Part shown: positions 35,391-43,752 of the stretch, in pieces
How positions within the stretch are numbered: the stretch's first letter is position 1
Layout: each line of letters begins with the position of its first letter
Assembly: GCF_001586165.1 (NCBI RefSeq)
Contig: NZ_CP014608.1
Coordinates: forward strand, 1,612,001 to 1,676,000
Direction: 5' to 3'
DNA: 64,000 nt
Source: Obesumbacterium proteus
GTDB taxonomy: Bacteria > Pseudomonadota > Gammaproteobacteria > Enterobacterales > Enterobacteriaceae
Position numbers and translations under genes: made by a program
Notes under the pieces: model-generated
The model's database searches: none
Told to the model about the DNA's origin: nothing
What the model saw: the letters and a program-made list of their open reading frames with translations, nothing else

Positions 35391-36299
35391 ATGGATAACC
35401 AAAGATTGACGCACTTACGACAGCTTGAAGCGGAGAGTATTCACATCATCCGCGAAGTGGCTGCCGAGTTTTCTAACCCTGTCATGATGTACTCCATCGG
35501 CAAAGATTCTTCGGTGATGCTGCATTTGGCGCGTAAGGCATTTTATCCGGGGACGCTGCCGTTCCCGTTGCTGCACGTTGATACCGGCTGGAAATTCCGC
35601 GAAATGTACGAATTTCGCGATCGCACCGCCAAGGCTTACGGCTGCGAACTTTTGGTGCATAAGAATCCAGAGGGCGTCGCGATGGGGATTAGCCCGTTTG
35701 TTCACGGCAGCGCCAAACATACCGACATCATGAAAACCGAAGGCTTAAAACAGGCGCTGAATAAATATGGTTTTGACGCCGCCTTCGGCGGAGCGCGTCG
35801 TGATGAAGAGAAATCGCGCGCCAAAGAGAGGATCTATTCATTCCGCGACCGCTTCCATCGCTGGGACCCGAAAAACCAGCGCCCTGAGCTGTGGCACAAC
35901 TATAACGGTCAGGTGAACAAAGGGGAGAGCATCCGCGTATTCCCGCTGTCAAACTGGACTGAACTCGATATCTGGCAATATATCTACTTGGAAAACATCG
36001 ATATTGTTCCGCTTTATTTGGCGAAGCCGCGCCCTGTTTTAGAGCGTGACGGCATGCTGATGATGGTGGATGACGATCGTATCGATCTCCAACCGGGTGA
36101 AGTGATCAAACAACGCATGGTTCGATTCCGTACTTTAGGCTGCTGGCCGCTAACCGGCGCGGTGGAATCTCAGGCGCAAACGCTGCCTGAAATCATCGAA
36201 GAGATGCTGGTTTCTACCACCAGCGAGCGTCAGGGAAGAATGATCGACCGCGATCAGTCTGGCTCGATGGAGCTGAAAAAGCGCCAAGGGTACTTTTAA
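35391..36299 (+). CDS. cysD: Sulfate adenylyltransferase subunit 2 CysD
   Basis: 302 residues, PAPS-reductase-like ATP pyrophosphatase fold. It makes adenosine phosphosulfate from sulfate and ATP, driven by GTP hydrolysis in CysN. Seen: the PP-loop SIGKDSSVMLHLARKAF near residues 36-52, LHVDTGWKFREMYEFRD, and FGGARRDEEKSRAKER. First gene of cysDNC; 22 bases to cysN. Confidence 0.96.
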   Translation: MDNQRLTHLRQLEAESIHIIREVAAEFSNPVMMYSIGKDSSVMLHLARKAFYPGTLPFPLLHVDTGWKFREMYEFRDRTAKAYGCELLVHKNPEGVAMGISPFVHGSAKHTDIMKTEGLKQALNKYGFDAAFGGARRDEEKSRAKERIYSFRDRFHRWDPKNQRPELWHNYNGQVNKGESIRVFPLSNWTELDIWQYIYLENIDIVPLYLAKPRPVLERDGMLMMVDDDRIDLQPGEVIKQRMVRFRTLGCWPLTGAVESQAQTLPEIIEEMLVSTTSERQGRMIDRDQSGSMELKKRQGYF

Positions 36300-36321
36300 G
36301 AATTCGTAGAGGACGAGAACC

Positions 36322-37761
36322 ATGAGCCAGATTATTAACCACTCCATCGCAGACCAAATTGCTGAGCAAGGCGGGGTGGAAGCCTATTTACAGTTACAAC
36401 AAGATAAAAGCCTGCTTCGATTTCTGACCTGCGGCAGCGTGGACGATGGTAAAAGCACGCTGATTGGACGCCTGCTGCACGATACGCGCCAAATTTATGA
36501 AGATCAGCTAACGACGCTGCACAGCGACAGCAAACGCATTGGCACACAGGGTGAGAAACTCGATTTGGCGTTGCTGGTTGACGGTCTTCAGGCCGAGCGT
36601 GAGCAAGGCATTACCATTGATGTTGCTTACCGCTACTTTTCGACGGAAAAGCGCAAATTTATTATCGCCGATACTCCAGGGCATGAGCAGTACACCCGAA
36701 ATATGGCGACCGGCGCGTCGACCTGTGACTTGGCTATTTTACTGATCGACGCGCGCAAAGGCGTTCTGGATCAAACTCGTCGCCATAGCTTTATTGCCAC
36801 GCTGCTCGGTATTCGTCATCTGGTGGTGGCGGTGAATAAAATGGATCTGCGTGACTATCAGCAGGACGTATTTGAGCAAATCAAACAGGACTATCTCAGC
36901 TTTGCCGAGCAACTGCCCGGTGACTTGGCGATTAAGTTTGTGCCGCTGTCCGCGCTTGATGGCGACAATGTGGCGACACAAAGTGAGGCCATGAGCTGGT
37001 ATCACGGGCCAACGTTATTAGAAATTTTGGAAACCGTTGATGTGGTACACGATGCTGAAAAGCAGCCGCTACGTTTCCCTGTGCAGTACGTGAATCGCCC
37101 TAATCTGGATTTTCGCGGCTATGCGGGAACGCTGTCCGCAGGCGTACTCAGCGTGGGGCAGTCGGTGAAGGTGTTACCGTCTGGGGTCACTTCACGCGTT
37201 GCTCGAATTGTCACCTTTGATGGCGACCTGCAAAGCGCCATTCCTGGAGAAGCCATCACGCTGGTTCTTGAAGATGAAATTGATATCAGCCGTGGCGATC
37301 TAATCGTGGCCGCTGATGCCTCGATTCCTGCGGTACAGGGCGCGACGGTGGATGTTGTCTGGATGTCTGAGCAGCCGCTGAGCCAAGGGCAAAGCTTTGA
37401 TATTAAACTCGGTGGCAAGAAAACCCGCGCTCGCGTGGAGCGAATTGACTATCAGGTGGATATCAACACGCTTACGCAGCGTGCGGTAGAGTCTTTGCCG
37501 CTCAATGGCATTGGTTTGGTTGAGCTCACTTTCGATGAACCGCTGGTTATCGACAGCTATGCGCAAAACCACGACACCGGCAGCTTTATTTTCATCGATA
37601 GGCTCACCAACGTTACCGTGGGTGCAGGGCTTATCCGTGAGGCGTTGACACCGTCACAAACGAATACGTCTGATTTTAGCGCTTTTGAAATTGAGCTGAA
37701 TGCGTTGGTTCGCCGTCACTTCCCACATTGGGGTGCGCGAGATTTGCTGGGTGGAAAATAG
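36322..37761 (+). CDS. cysN: Sulfate adenylyltransferase subunit 1 CysN, GTPase
   Basis: 479 residues, EF-Tu-like GTPase. Seen: G1 GSVDDGKST near residues 38-46, G2 region GITIDVAYR, G3 DTPGHEQ, G4 NKMD near 172, then beta-barrel domains. It couples GTP hydrolysis to sulfate activation. No CysC domain is fused to the C terminus, unlike in some other bacteria. AGAGGACG before the start; cysC begins 2 bases after the stop. Confidence 0.96.
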   Translation: MSQIINHSIADQIAEQGGVEAYLQLQQDKSLLRFLTCGSVDDGKSTLIGRLLHDTRQIYEDQLTTLHSDSKRIGTQGEKLDLALLVDGLQAEREQGITIDVAYRYFSTEKRKFIIADTPGHEQYTRNMATGASTCDLAILLIDARKGVLDQTRRHSFIATLLGIRHLVVAVNKMDLRDYQQDVFEQIKQDYLSFAEQLPGDLAIKFVPLSALDGDNVATQSEAMSWYHGPTLLEILETVDVVHDAEKQPLRFPVQYVNRPNLDFRGYAGTLSAGVLSVGQSVKVLPSGVTSRVARIVTFDGDLQSAIPGEAITLVLEDEIDISRGDLIVAADASIPAVQGATVDVVWMSEQPLSQGQSFDIKLGGKKTRARVERIDYQVDINTLTQRAVESLPLNGIGLVELTFDEPLVIDSYAQNHDTGSFIFIDRLTNVTVGAGLIREALTPSQTNTSDFSAFEIELNALVRRHFPHWGARDLLGGK

Positions 37762-37763
37762 CG

Positions 37764-38405
37764 GTGACTGATATCAATTTATTACAACCAGCTACTGAAA
37801 GTAACGCCTCTAGCCCTGATATCGTCTGGCATGAACATGCAGTCAACCGCGAGAGCCGCGAAAAGCTGCATGGACATCAAGGCGCGGTGATTTGGTTTAC
37901 CGGGCTTTCGGGCTCGGGAAAATCATCGATTGCAGGCGCGTTAGAGCAGGCATTGCATCAGCTTGGGGTGAGTACATACTTACTGGATGGCGACAACGTG
38001 CGGCATGGCTTATCGCGCGATCTGGGTTTTAGCGATGACGACCGTATCGAGAATATTCGCCGCGTGGGCGAGGTCGCTAAACTCATGCAGGATGCGGGTT
38101 TGTTAGTGCTCACTGCATTTATCTCTCCCCATCGCCATGAGCGCCAAATGGTACGCGAACTACTGCCGGAAGGGCGTTTTATCGAGGTCTTTGTGGATAC
38201 GCCACTCGCCGTATGTGAGCAACGTGATCCCAAAGGGCTATACAAGAAAGCGCGGGCGGGTGAGATTAAAAACTTCACGGGAATTAGCTCAGTTTATGAG
38301 CAGCCTGAGCAACCTGAAATTCACCTAAATGGCGAACAATTAGTAACAAATTTGGTCGCACAAATGTTAGACGTTTTACGCCATCACGCTATTATCAAAC
38401 CCTAG
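37764..38405 (+). CDS. cysC: Adenylylsulfate kinase CysC
   Basis: 213 residues from a GTG start; the frame also opens 12 codons earlier inside cysN, which is less likely. It phosphorylates APS to PAPS. Seen: P-loop FTGLSGSGKSS near residues 42-52, LLDGDNVRHGL, the FISPHR segment and DPKGLYKKARAGEI lid. Slightly longer at the N terminus than E. coli CysC. Ribosome site GGTGGA overlaps the end of cysN. Confidence 0.93.
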   Translation: MTDINLLQPATESNASSPDIVWHEHAVNRESREKLHGHQGAVIWFTGLSGSGKSSIAGALEQALHQLGVSTYLLDGDNVRHGLSRDLGFSDDDRIENIRRVGEVAKLMQDAGLLVLTAFISPHRHERQMVRELLPEGRFIEVFVDTPLAVCEQRDPKGLYKKARAGEIKNFTGISSVYEQPEQPEIHLNGEQLVTNLVAQMLDVLRHHAIIKP

Positions 38406-38463
38406 TTATTGTTGCATTACATTTATTCCTTTGGTGAATGTAATGAATATTCAGGGTCGATAT

Positions 38464-38790
38464 ATGCTAATAAACGCCGCCAACATTCCCGCTGACAAGA
38501 AAAAGTCATTGGAGAAAGAAGAGCCTTCTTACGCCTTTGCCGGTGGGGTATTGGGCTTTTCTTTCTATTGGTTGGCTTTTGTTCTGCCCTTTATCGTCTA
38601 TGGTCTGAATACCCCTTTCTTCCTGCTCTACACGTGGCCGTTTTTTCTGGCGCTGATGCCGATTTCAGTGCTGCTTGGCATTGGTATCAATAAGCTGGTG
38701 TCGGGACGGTTGCTGATTAGCGTACCGCTGTGTGCGGTGCTGGTGGTGATGCTGTTCTGGCAAACCTTCTCATTGCTGACAGGCTGGTAA
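38464..38790 (+). CDS. ygbE: DUF3561 membrane protein YgbE
   Basis: About 108 residues, three predicted membrane helices (roughly residues 27-48, 53-75 and 82-105) and the YTWPFFLALMP segment also seen in E. coli YgbE. Function unknown. Start uncertain: GTG 38431, ATG 38443 and ATG 38464 are in frame; AGGG 8 bases before 38464 and the protein length favour the last. It follows cysC on the same strand by 58 bases and is probably co-transcribed. Confidence 0.78.
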   Translation: MLINAANIPADKKKSLEKEEPSYAFAGGVLGFSFYWLAFVLPFIVYGLNTPFFLLYTWPFFLALMPISVLLGIGINKLVSGRLLISVPLCAVLVVMLFWQTFSLLTGW

Positions 38791-38819
38791 TCCCTGCCAA
38801 GTACGGCCAAATTCTTCGC

Positions 38820-38846
38820 TCAGGTTTTTTCCTCTTCCGCCGATAA
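38820..38846 (+). promoter_or_regulatory. Sigma-28 (FliA) promoter of the flxA-like gene
   Basis: TCAGGTTT-N11-GCCGATAA: the -10 element (38839-38846) matches the FliA consensus GCCGATAA at all eight bases, the -35 (38820-38827) matches TAAAGTTT at six of eight, and spacing is exactly 11. The gene it faces belongs to the FlxA family, whose E. coli founder is FliA-controlled. This is a flagellar-class promoter 56 bases before the start codon. Confidence 0.8.
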
Positions 38847-38851
38847 CTCAG

Positions 38852-38870
38852 AGATATTTTAAAAATATCT
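38852..38870. repeat. 19-bp palindrome at the start of the flxA-like transcript
   Basis: AGATATTTT and AAAATATCT flank a single A, a perfect 9-1-9 palindrome. It coincides with the expected first bases of the sigma-28 transcript, so it may be a 5' hairpin or an operator. Confidence 0.6.
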
Positions 38871-38901
38871 TTGGGGTTAGTCGTTACAGAGGATAATTAC
38901 T

Positions 38902-39294
38902 ATGGCAAATGTATCTATCACCATGTCAGTGCCCGCAGCGGGTGTTTCTCCCGCGCTAACCGGCAGCGGTGAAAGCGTTGGCAGTGGAAGCGGCAGCACC
39001 GTAGGGGCGAGTACCTCGGGAAGCGGTTCAGGGCGTATCCAACAGCTGATGAAGCAAATTCAGGAGCTGCAGCAACAGCTGCGTGATTTAGCCGATTCTG
39101 GTGGCTCACCGGAAGAGCTTAAAAAGCAGCAAGAGCTGATTCAAAACCAAATTAAAGCGCTACAGGCTGAAATCGCACGTATTCGCCAGCAAGAGGCGGA
39201 ACAGGCGCAGCAAAGCCAGTTGGATAAAGTGGGAAAAACCGGCGACGGCGTTAACCGCCCAACCGATGAAAATCAGATCGATGTTTATATCTGA
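38902..39294 (+). CDS. FlxA-like family protein
   Basis: 130 residues. Ser/Gly-rich N-terminal part (GSGESVGSGSGSTVGASTSGSGSG at about 22-45), then a long amphipathic coiled coil rich in Gln (RIQQLMKQIQELQQQLRDL and further to about residue 105), ending in the motif ENQIDVYI, similar to the end of E. coli FlxA. AGAGG before the ATG. Function unknown in the family; the sigma-28 promoter ties it to flagellar late-gene expression. It is a single gene placed between cysDNC-ygbE and lgt, with a CCCGTCAT/ATGGCGGG hairpin after its stop. Confidence 0.78.
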   Translation: MANVSITMSVPAAGVSPALTGSGESVGSGSGSTVGASTSGSGSGRIQQLMKQIQELQQQLRDLADSGGSPEELKKQQELIQNQIKALQAEIARIRQQEAEQAQQSQLDKVGKTGDGVNRPTDENQIDVYI

Positions 39295-39504
39295 TTGTGC
39301 GAAAAACCCGTCATCTTCTCTCATGAAATGGCGGGCTCTTCGATGCAAGATGATTCACGGTTTTACATAACTTTTCCGCAACCTCAAGCCCGTTCTATTT
39401 ATTTCCTATGCTATCATGCGCAACTTGCCTTCCCGCTGATATCCCGATGCCTTCTGGTTAAGGGAGTGATAGGGAATAAATATTCGATATTGTCGTGGTG
39501 ATAG

Positions 39505-40374
39505 ATGACGAGCTATCTGCATTTTCCTAGTTTTGACCCAGTAATTTTCTCTATTGGGCCGGTGTCTTTACATTGGTATGGCCTGATGTATCTGGTGGGC
39601 TTTGTCTTTGCTATGTGGTTGGCCGTGCGCCGTGCTAATAAGCCGGGAAGTGGCTGGACGAAAGACGAAGTTGAAAACCTGCTGTACGCTGGCTTCTTGG
39701 GGGTATTCCTCGGCGGCCGTATTGGCTATGTGTTGTTTTATAACTTCTCGCTGTTCCTCGAAAACCCACTTTATCTCTTCAAAGTTTGGGACGGCGGCAT
39801 GTCGTTCCACGGCGGATTGATTGGTGTCATCGTGGTGATGTTGGTATTTGCTCACCGCACCAAACGTAATTTCTTCCAAGTGTCAGACTTTATTGCGCCG
39901 CTGATCCCGTTTGGCTTGGGCGCTGGCCGCTTAGGCAACTTTATTAATGGCGAACTTTGGGGCCGAGTGAGCACCGATACGCCATGGGCGATGCTGTTCC
40001 CAAGTTCTCGTAGCGAAGACATTCCTTTGGCTGCCACCAATCCACAGTGGCAAGAGATCCTCAACCAGTATGGCGTGCTGCCGCGTCACCCGTCTCAGCT
40101 GTATGAACTGCTGCTTGAAGGCGTGGTGCTGTTTATCATCCTGAATCTCTTTATCCGCAAACCGCGCCCGATGGGTAGCGTGTCTGGACTGTTCCTGATT
40201 GGCTATGGCGCATTCCGTATCATCGTTGAATTCTTCCGCCAGCCAGACGCCCAGCTCGGTCTGTTTGATGGCGTGATCAGCATGGGGCAGATCCTTTCTA
40301 TCCCAATGATTATTGCGGGTCTGATCATGATGGTTTGGGCGTATCGTCGTCCTCAGCCACAGAAAACTCTTTAA
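39505..40374 (+). CDS. lgt: Phosphatidylglycerol-prolipoprotein diacylglyceryl transferase Lgt
   Basis: 289 residues, essential inner-membrane enzyme that adds diacylglycerol to the lipobox Cys of lipoproteins (MltA and YgdI in this window are clients). Seen: HWYGLMYLVGF near residue 24 (catalytic His region), GGRIGYVLFYN, GGMSFHGGLIG, and the Lgt signature GRLGNFINGELWGR near 143-156. Seven membrane helices expected. Followed by thyA at 72 bases. Confidence 0.96.
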   Translation: MTSYLHFPSFDPVIFSIGPVSLHWYGLMYLVGFVFAMWLAVRRANKPGSGWTKDEVENLLYAGFLGVFLGGRIGYVLFYNFSLFLENPLYLFKVWDGGMSFHGGLIGVIVVMLVFAHRTKRNFFQVSDFIAPLIPFGLGAGRLGNFINGELWGRVSTDTPWAMLFPSSRSEDIPLAATNPQWQEILNQYGVLPRHPSQLYELLLEGVVLFIILNLFIRKPRPMGSVSGLFLIGYGAFRIIVEFFRQPDAQLGLFDGVISMGQILSIPMIIAGLIMMVWAYRRPQPQKTL

Positions 40375-40446
40375 ATAACGTTCCATAGCCTGCTGCGGAC
40401 GATCACGCCGCGGCAGGTATCAAAAGCATAAACGTCGTGAGGTGAC

Positions 40447-41241
40447 ATGAAACAGTATCTGGATTTAATGAAAAAAGTGCTCGCAGAGGGAACACAAAAG
40501 GCCGACCGCACCGGAACCGGCACTGTGTCCATTTTTGGGCATCAGATGCGTTTCAACCTGCAAGAAGGCTTCCCGCTGGTCACCACCAAACGTTGTCATT
40601 TACGTTCCATCATTCATGAGCTGTTGTGGTTCCTGAATGGAGATACCAATACGGCTTACCTGCGCGAAAATAACGTCACTATCTGGGACGAGTGGGCAGA
40701 CGAAAATGGCGATTTGGGCCCGGTGTATGGCAAACAGTGGCGTGCTTGGGGCGCGGCTGATGGTCGTCAAATTGACCAGATCAGCAAAGTGATGGAACAG
40801 CTGAAACAAGATCCAGATTCACGCCGCATTATCGTATCGGCTTGGAACGTGGGTGAGTTAGACCAAATGGCGTTGGCGCCATGCCATGCGTTCTTCCAGT
40901 TTTATGTGGCAGACGGCAAGCTCTCCTGCCAGCTCTATCAGCGTTCTTGTGACGTATTCCTTGGCCTACCGTTCAATATCGCCAGCTATGCCTTGCTGGT
41001 ACACATGATGGCGCAGCAGTTGGATCTGGAAGTGGGTGATTTTGTCTGGACCGGTGGTGATACCCACTTGTACAGCAACCACATGGAACAAACGCAGCTA
41101 CAGCTCAGCCGCGAGCCTCGTGCGCTGCCTAAACTGGTGATTAAGCGTAAGCCAGAATCTATTTTCGATTATAAATTCGAAGATTTTGACATCGAAGGCT
41201 ACGACCCGCATCCAGGAATTAAAGCACCTGTTGCGATTTGA
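40447..41241 (+). CDS. thyA: Thymidylate synthase ThyA
   Basis: 264 residues, exactly the E. coli length. It methylates dUMP to dTMP with methylene-tetrahydrofolate. Seen: RTGTGT near residue 21, catalytic Cys146 in LAPCHAFF, QRSCDVFLGLPFN and the conserved FDYKFEDFDIEGYDPHP near the C terminus. Ribosome site GAGGTG overlaps the ATG region. Likely co-transcribed with lgt, as in E. coli. Confidence 0.97.
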   Translation: MKQYLDLMKKVLAEGTQKADRTGTGTVSIFGHQMRFNLQEGFPLVTTKRCHLRSIIHELLWFLNGDTNTAYLRENNVTIWDEWADENGDLGPVYGKQWRAWGAADGRQIDQISKVMEQLKQDPDSRRIIVSAWNVGELDQMALAPCHAFFQFYVADGKLSCQLYQRSCDVFLGLPFNIASYALLVHMMAQQLDLEVGDFVWTGGDTHLYSNHMEQTQLQLSREPRALPKLVIKRKPESIFDYKFEDFDIEGYDPHPGIKAPVAI

Positions 41242-41335
41242 TATCGCGTTATTTGCTTTGAAAGCGCCAGCTACTTTAATGCTGGCCATTTGAAAGATCG
41301 AGATACACGGGGGCTACCGCAGGGTGGGGCTGTTA

Positions 41336-41437
41336 CAGAACACATCCATGTGTTCTGCCCTACGGGCCAACGCTAAAGCGCTGTTCAACGTTGCTCCATG
41401 CAAAGTTGTCGGCAGCTAAAGCTGCTACGACCCCATC
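41336..41437. repeat. Hairpin-rich intergenic element after thyA
   Basis: CAGAACACA/TGTGTTCTG form a perfect 9-bp stem with loop TCCA at 41336-41357. Further pairings are seen downstream, such as GCAGCT/AGCTGC near 41412-41425. The right end carries the 14-base block shared with 33875-33888. It sits in a 472-base gap between thyA and ppdA that has no convincing gene. Confidence 0.6.
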
Positions 41438-41520
41438 CCTACGATTCCCCCTAAAATCGAGCTTAAATGACCGATGCTTCAACCATTTTGCTGGCGTTTT
41501 TTTATTTCCTTTTAACCGTA

Positions 41521-41550
41521 TTTTTCCTTTTCCTCTTCCTCTTCCTCTTC
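41521..41550 (+). repeat. 30-base pure pyrimidine tract with TCCTCT repeats
   Basis: Every base from 41521 to 41550 is C or T, with three tandem TCCTCT units plus two bases at 41531-41550. It lies upstream of ppdA. Confidence 0.75.
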
Positions 41551-41713
41551 ATTTGTATTTGGTTTTGCGTGGTACTTCGCAAACTCCGATGCACGTTTCA
41601 CTGCGTAATCAAATTGATTGCGGCGAGCATTGCTAAAGCCTTTCGTTCCGCTTTTCCTTTCTAAAATCAGTTTTATAGTCATCTTCCAATCAAGCAGAGA
41701 TTAAGGGCTTACG

Positions 41714-42172
41714 ATGGAATGGTCACGGATGAGTGGATTTACACTGCTGGAAATGATGGTGGTGATGCTGTTGGTTTCAAGCATGGCGCTGTATGGCCTC
41801 CATGGATTCAGGCAGCAGCGTATGGCGCTTCAGCTTGAGCAGGCGGGGCAGGCGTTGCTGGTTTTTTTACAGCAGGCGCAGCGGCGTGCGTTTGCTGAAA
41901 ACAGCACGGTGCAAATTGAGGTTGATACCGAGCAGCGTAGCGTGGAGGTACAGAATACCTCCCGAAAGTATGTGCCATCCTCATCGGATATCACAGTTAT
42001 CTCTCAACTGACTAAAAACGCAGGTTTTTACGGCGTGCGTAATAATGCTTTAGCCGGGCATATCGAGCTAAGTAATCCAGCTGGCACGGTGAGCGTTATT
42101 TGGTCTGCGCAGGGGCGTCTTCGGCTGTGTGCACTGTCTCAACGCCTGCTAGGAATACCGTCATGCAGCTGA
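41714..42172 (+). CDS. ppdA: Prepilin peptidase-dependent protein PpdA, pseudopilin
   Basis: 152 residues. Type IV prepilin-like N terminus: short leader then SG-FTLLEMMVVMLLVSSMAL, with Glu at +5 and a hydrophobic helix. GspH/FimT-like. First of four overlapping genes up to ppdC that may make a minor pseudopilin complex at the inner membrane; no prepilin peptidase lies in this window. Its end overlaps ppdB by 10 bases. Confidence 0.88.
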   Translation: MEWSRMSGFTLLEMMVVMLLVSSMALYGLHGFRQQRMALQLEQAGQALLVFLQQAQRRAFAENSTVQIEVDTEQRSVEVQNTSRKYVPSSSDITVISQLTKNAGFYGVRNNALAGHIELSNPAGTVSVIWSAQGRLRLCALSQRLLGIPSCS

Positions 42173-42744
42173 GCCATCAAAGTGGTATGACGCTGCCGGA
42201 TGTTCTGGTTACGCTGCTGTTATCCAGCATTGTCCTGTTATCAACGAGCCAAATTATGGTCATGCTGCGAGCCAGCAGCGTTCGAACCCAACGCTGGCAG
42301 CAGATACAGGAAAATATGACCCAGTTGCTCGACCGCGTGGATAAAGATCTCACCCGAGCGGGTTTTTGCGCACGGGGCTGCTTGGTGCCAGAGCCTAAAA
42401 TTTCGTCGGCGGAGGGGGAAGCCGCCAGCTCGTGCGTTATTCTGTTTTACGATCTGAATGCCAACGGACGAATTGACCTTACCCCGCCCGCTAACGCGGA
42501 CTCCTTCGGCTACCGTCTCCGCAATGGCGCCTTAGAAACAGCGCGTGGAATACAGCAATGTTCGGGAAATGGTTGGGAGAAGATATCCGATGAAAGAGAT
42601 ATTAACGTTTTGCTGTTTAAAGTGATCCCACTTTATCGTGGGTATGAAGTGCTGCTGGGATTAAGGCGGCTAAAACCACCGTTTATGGCTGAGCAGCAGT
42701 CGCGTTTTATTCTGCCTGAAAATGGCCGAGTGACGGGTAAATGA
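42163..42744 (+). CDS. ppdB: PpdB-like pseudopilin with unusual cleavage motif
   Basis: 193 residues from ATG 42163; the longer frame upstream lies inside ppdA. The N terminus reads QSG-MTLPDVLVTLLLSSIVLL: a prepilin-type site, but with Met at +1, Pro at +4 and Asp at +5 where Phe and Glu are normal. The rest shows the conserved Cys-containing AGFCARGCLV segment and DLNANGRIDL. PpdB family by position and these features. Overlaps ygdB by 4 bases. Confidence 0.83.
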   Translation: MQLSHQSGMTLPDVLVTLLLSSIVLLSTSQIMVMLRASSVRTQRWQQIQENMTQLLDRVDKDLTRAGFCARGCLVPEPKISSAEGEAASSCVILFYDLNANGRIDLTPPANADSFGYRLRNGALETARGIQQCSGNGWEKISDERDINVLLFKVIPLYRGYEVLLGLRRLKPPFMAEQQSRFILPENGRVTGK

Positions 42745-43208
42745 ATTTAGCGTATAGCCACGACAACCCACAAGCAGGCAGCATGCTATTGCCTTCGGTA
42801 CTTCTGATGCTGAGCCTGTCACTTCTGGTTGTCGGAGCGCAGCAGGGGCGTCTGGAGCGACAGGTTCAGAACCTAGGCTATCAGCGACAGCTCAAGATGT
42901 TTCGCCAACAGGCGGAGTCTGCGCTAGATCTGGCGATAATATCGGATAAATGGCCGACGCCGCTGACCGATGTCTGCCAAACCTCAGCACAGGCTACCGT
43001 ATGTTTTAAAGCTATCGGTGCTGATATCGGGATAGTGTGTTCCGCGGTGAAAGCGCAAGTCTATGGCTTGAAAATACAACGGTTTAGCTATGTGAGTATG
43101 GGGAGTTCGGTGAGTACACCATCGAACTCATCGGCAACGCCTAGGATGTTAACGCTTTCAGGTGGCTGGCTTGATTATCCATCGGCAGATAGCGAAAATT
43201 TATGCTAA
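42741..43208 (+). CDS. ygdB: DUF2509 family protein YgdB
   Basis: 155 residues. N-terminal AGSMLLPSVLLMLSLSLLVVGAQQGRLERQ at about 12-41 looks like a PilX/GspK-like anchor without a clear prepilin cleavage site. Four Cys residues in the distal part, including a C-terminal Cys. Placed between ppdB and ppdC with short overlaps on both sides, as in E. coli. Function unknown; a minor pseudopilin-like role is inferred. Confidence 0.8.
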   Translation: MNLAYSHDNPQAGSMLLPSVLLMLSLSLLVVGAQQGRLERQVQNLGYQRQLKMFRQQAESALDLAIISDKWPTPLTDVCQTSAQATVCFKAIGADIGIVCSAVKAQVYGLKIQRFSYVSMGSSVSTPSNSSATPRMLTLSGGWLDYPSADSENLC

Positions 43209-43573
43209 CCGTATTGAGGCAGAAAGGGCATAGTCAGTCTGGTTTTGGTCTGATTGAGGTCATGGTGAGTATCCTCTTGGTATCTGTTGGTTTTCTCGGC
43301 ATGCTGCACTATCAGCAATGGATGAGGCAGGCACAAATAAGAGTGTGGCAACAGCAACGGGCATGGCAGTTCAGCGAGCAGGCTATCACGCTGTATCGAA
43401 TGGGCGTGCCCGTTGCGGAGATCCAGACAAGGTTGTCTCTGCCTAAATCATGGCAGTTGGAGGTCAACATTGAGCAACATGTGAAGTGTGAAATGATTAA
43501 CGCCAAGATTTCCGCGCCGTTGAACATCCAAGCAAAGCTTGAGAGAACAATCTGCGAACAGTTGGCCGAGTGA
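43202..43573 (+). CDS. ppdC: Prepilin peptidase-dependent protein PpdC
   Basis: 123 residues. Prepilin-like N terminus QSG-FGLIEVMVSILLVSVGFLG with Glu at +5, PilV/GspI-like. Two Cys residues near the C terminus. It overlaps ygdB by 7 bases and ends the cluster, 247 bases before recC. Confidence 0.85.
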   Translation: MLTVLRQKGHSQSGFGLIEVMVSILLVSVGFLGMLHYQQWMRQAQIRVWQQQRAWQFSEQAITLYRMGVPVAEIQTRLSLPKSWQLEVNIEQHVKCEMINAKISAPLNIQAKLERTICEQLAE

Positions 43574-43618
43574 ATGGGCGCTAATGATTTCCTCCTTACC
43601 TATGAAAGGCTAAAGTGT

Positions 43619-43746
43619 GTATACCCTGCATACTTGAAGCTGCTTCAGCGTTGGCTGCGCTCGTGCACCCGAATCACTTACTAGAGTAAGCTCATCGGGA
43701 TTTACTCACTTGCCGCCTTGAAGCAACTCCAATTATTTTGGGTATA
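43619..43746. repeat. Palindromic intergenic element with GTATACCC/GGGTATA ends
   Basis: 128 bp. Ends are GTATACCC and GGGTATA; inside, GCTGCTTCA pairs with TGAAGCA-type sequence and a central CTTACT/AGTAAG hairpin closes the fold, so the whole element can form one long interrupted stem. It resembles miniature palindromic elements common between genes in Yersinia, Serratia and related genera; I cannot give the family name with certainty. Confidence 0.7.
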
Positions 43747-43752
43747 GATTTT

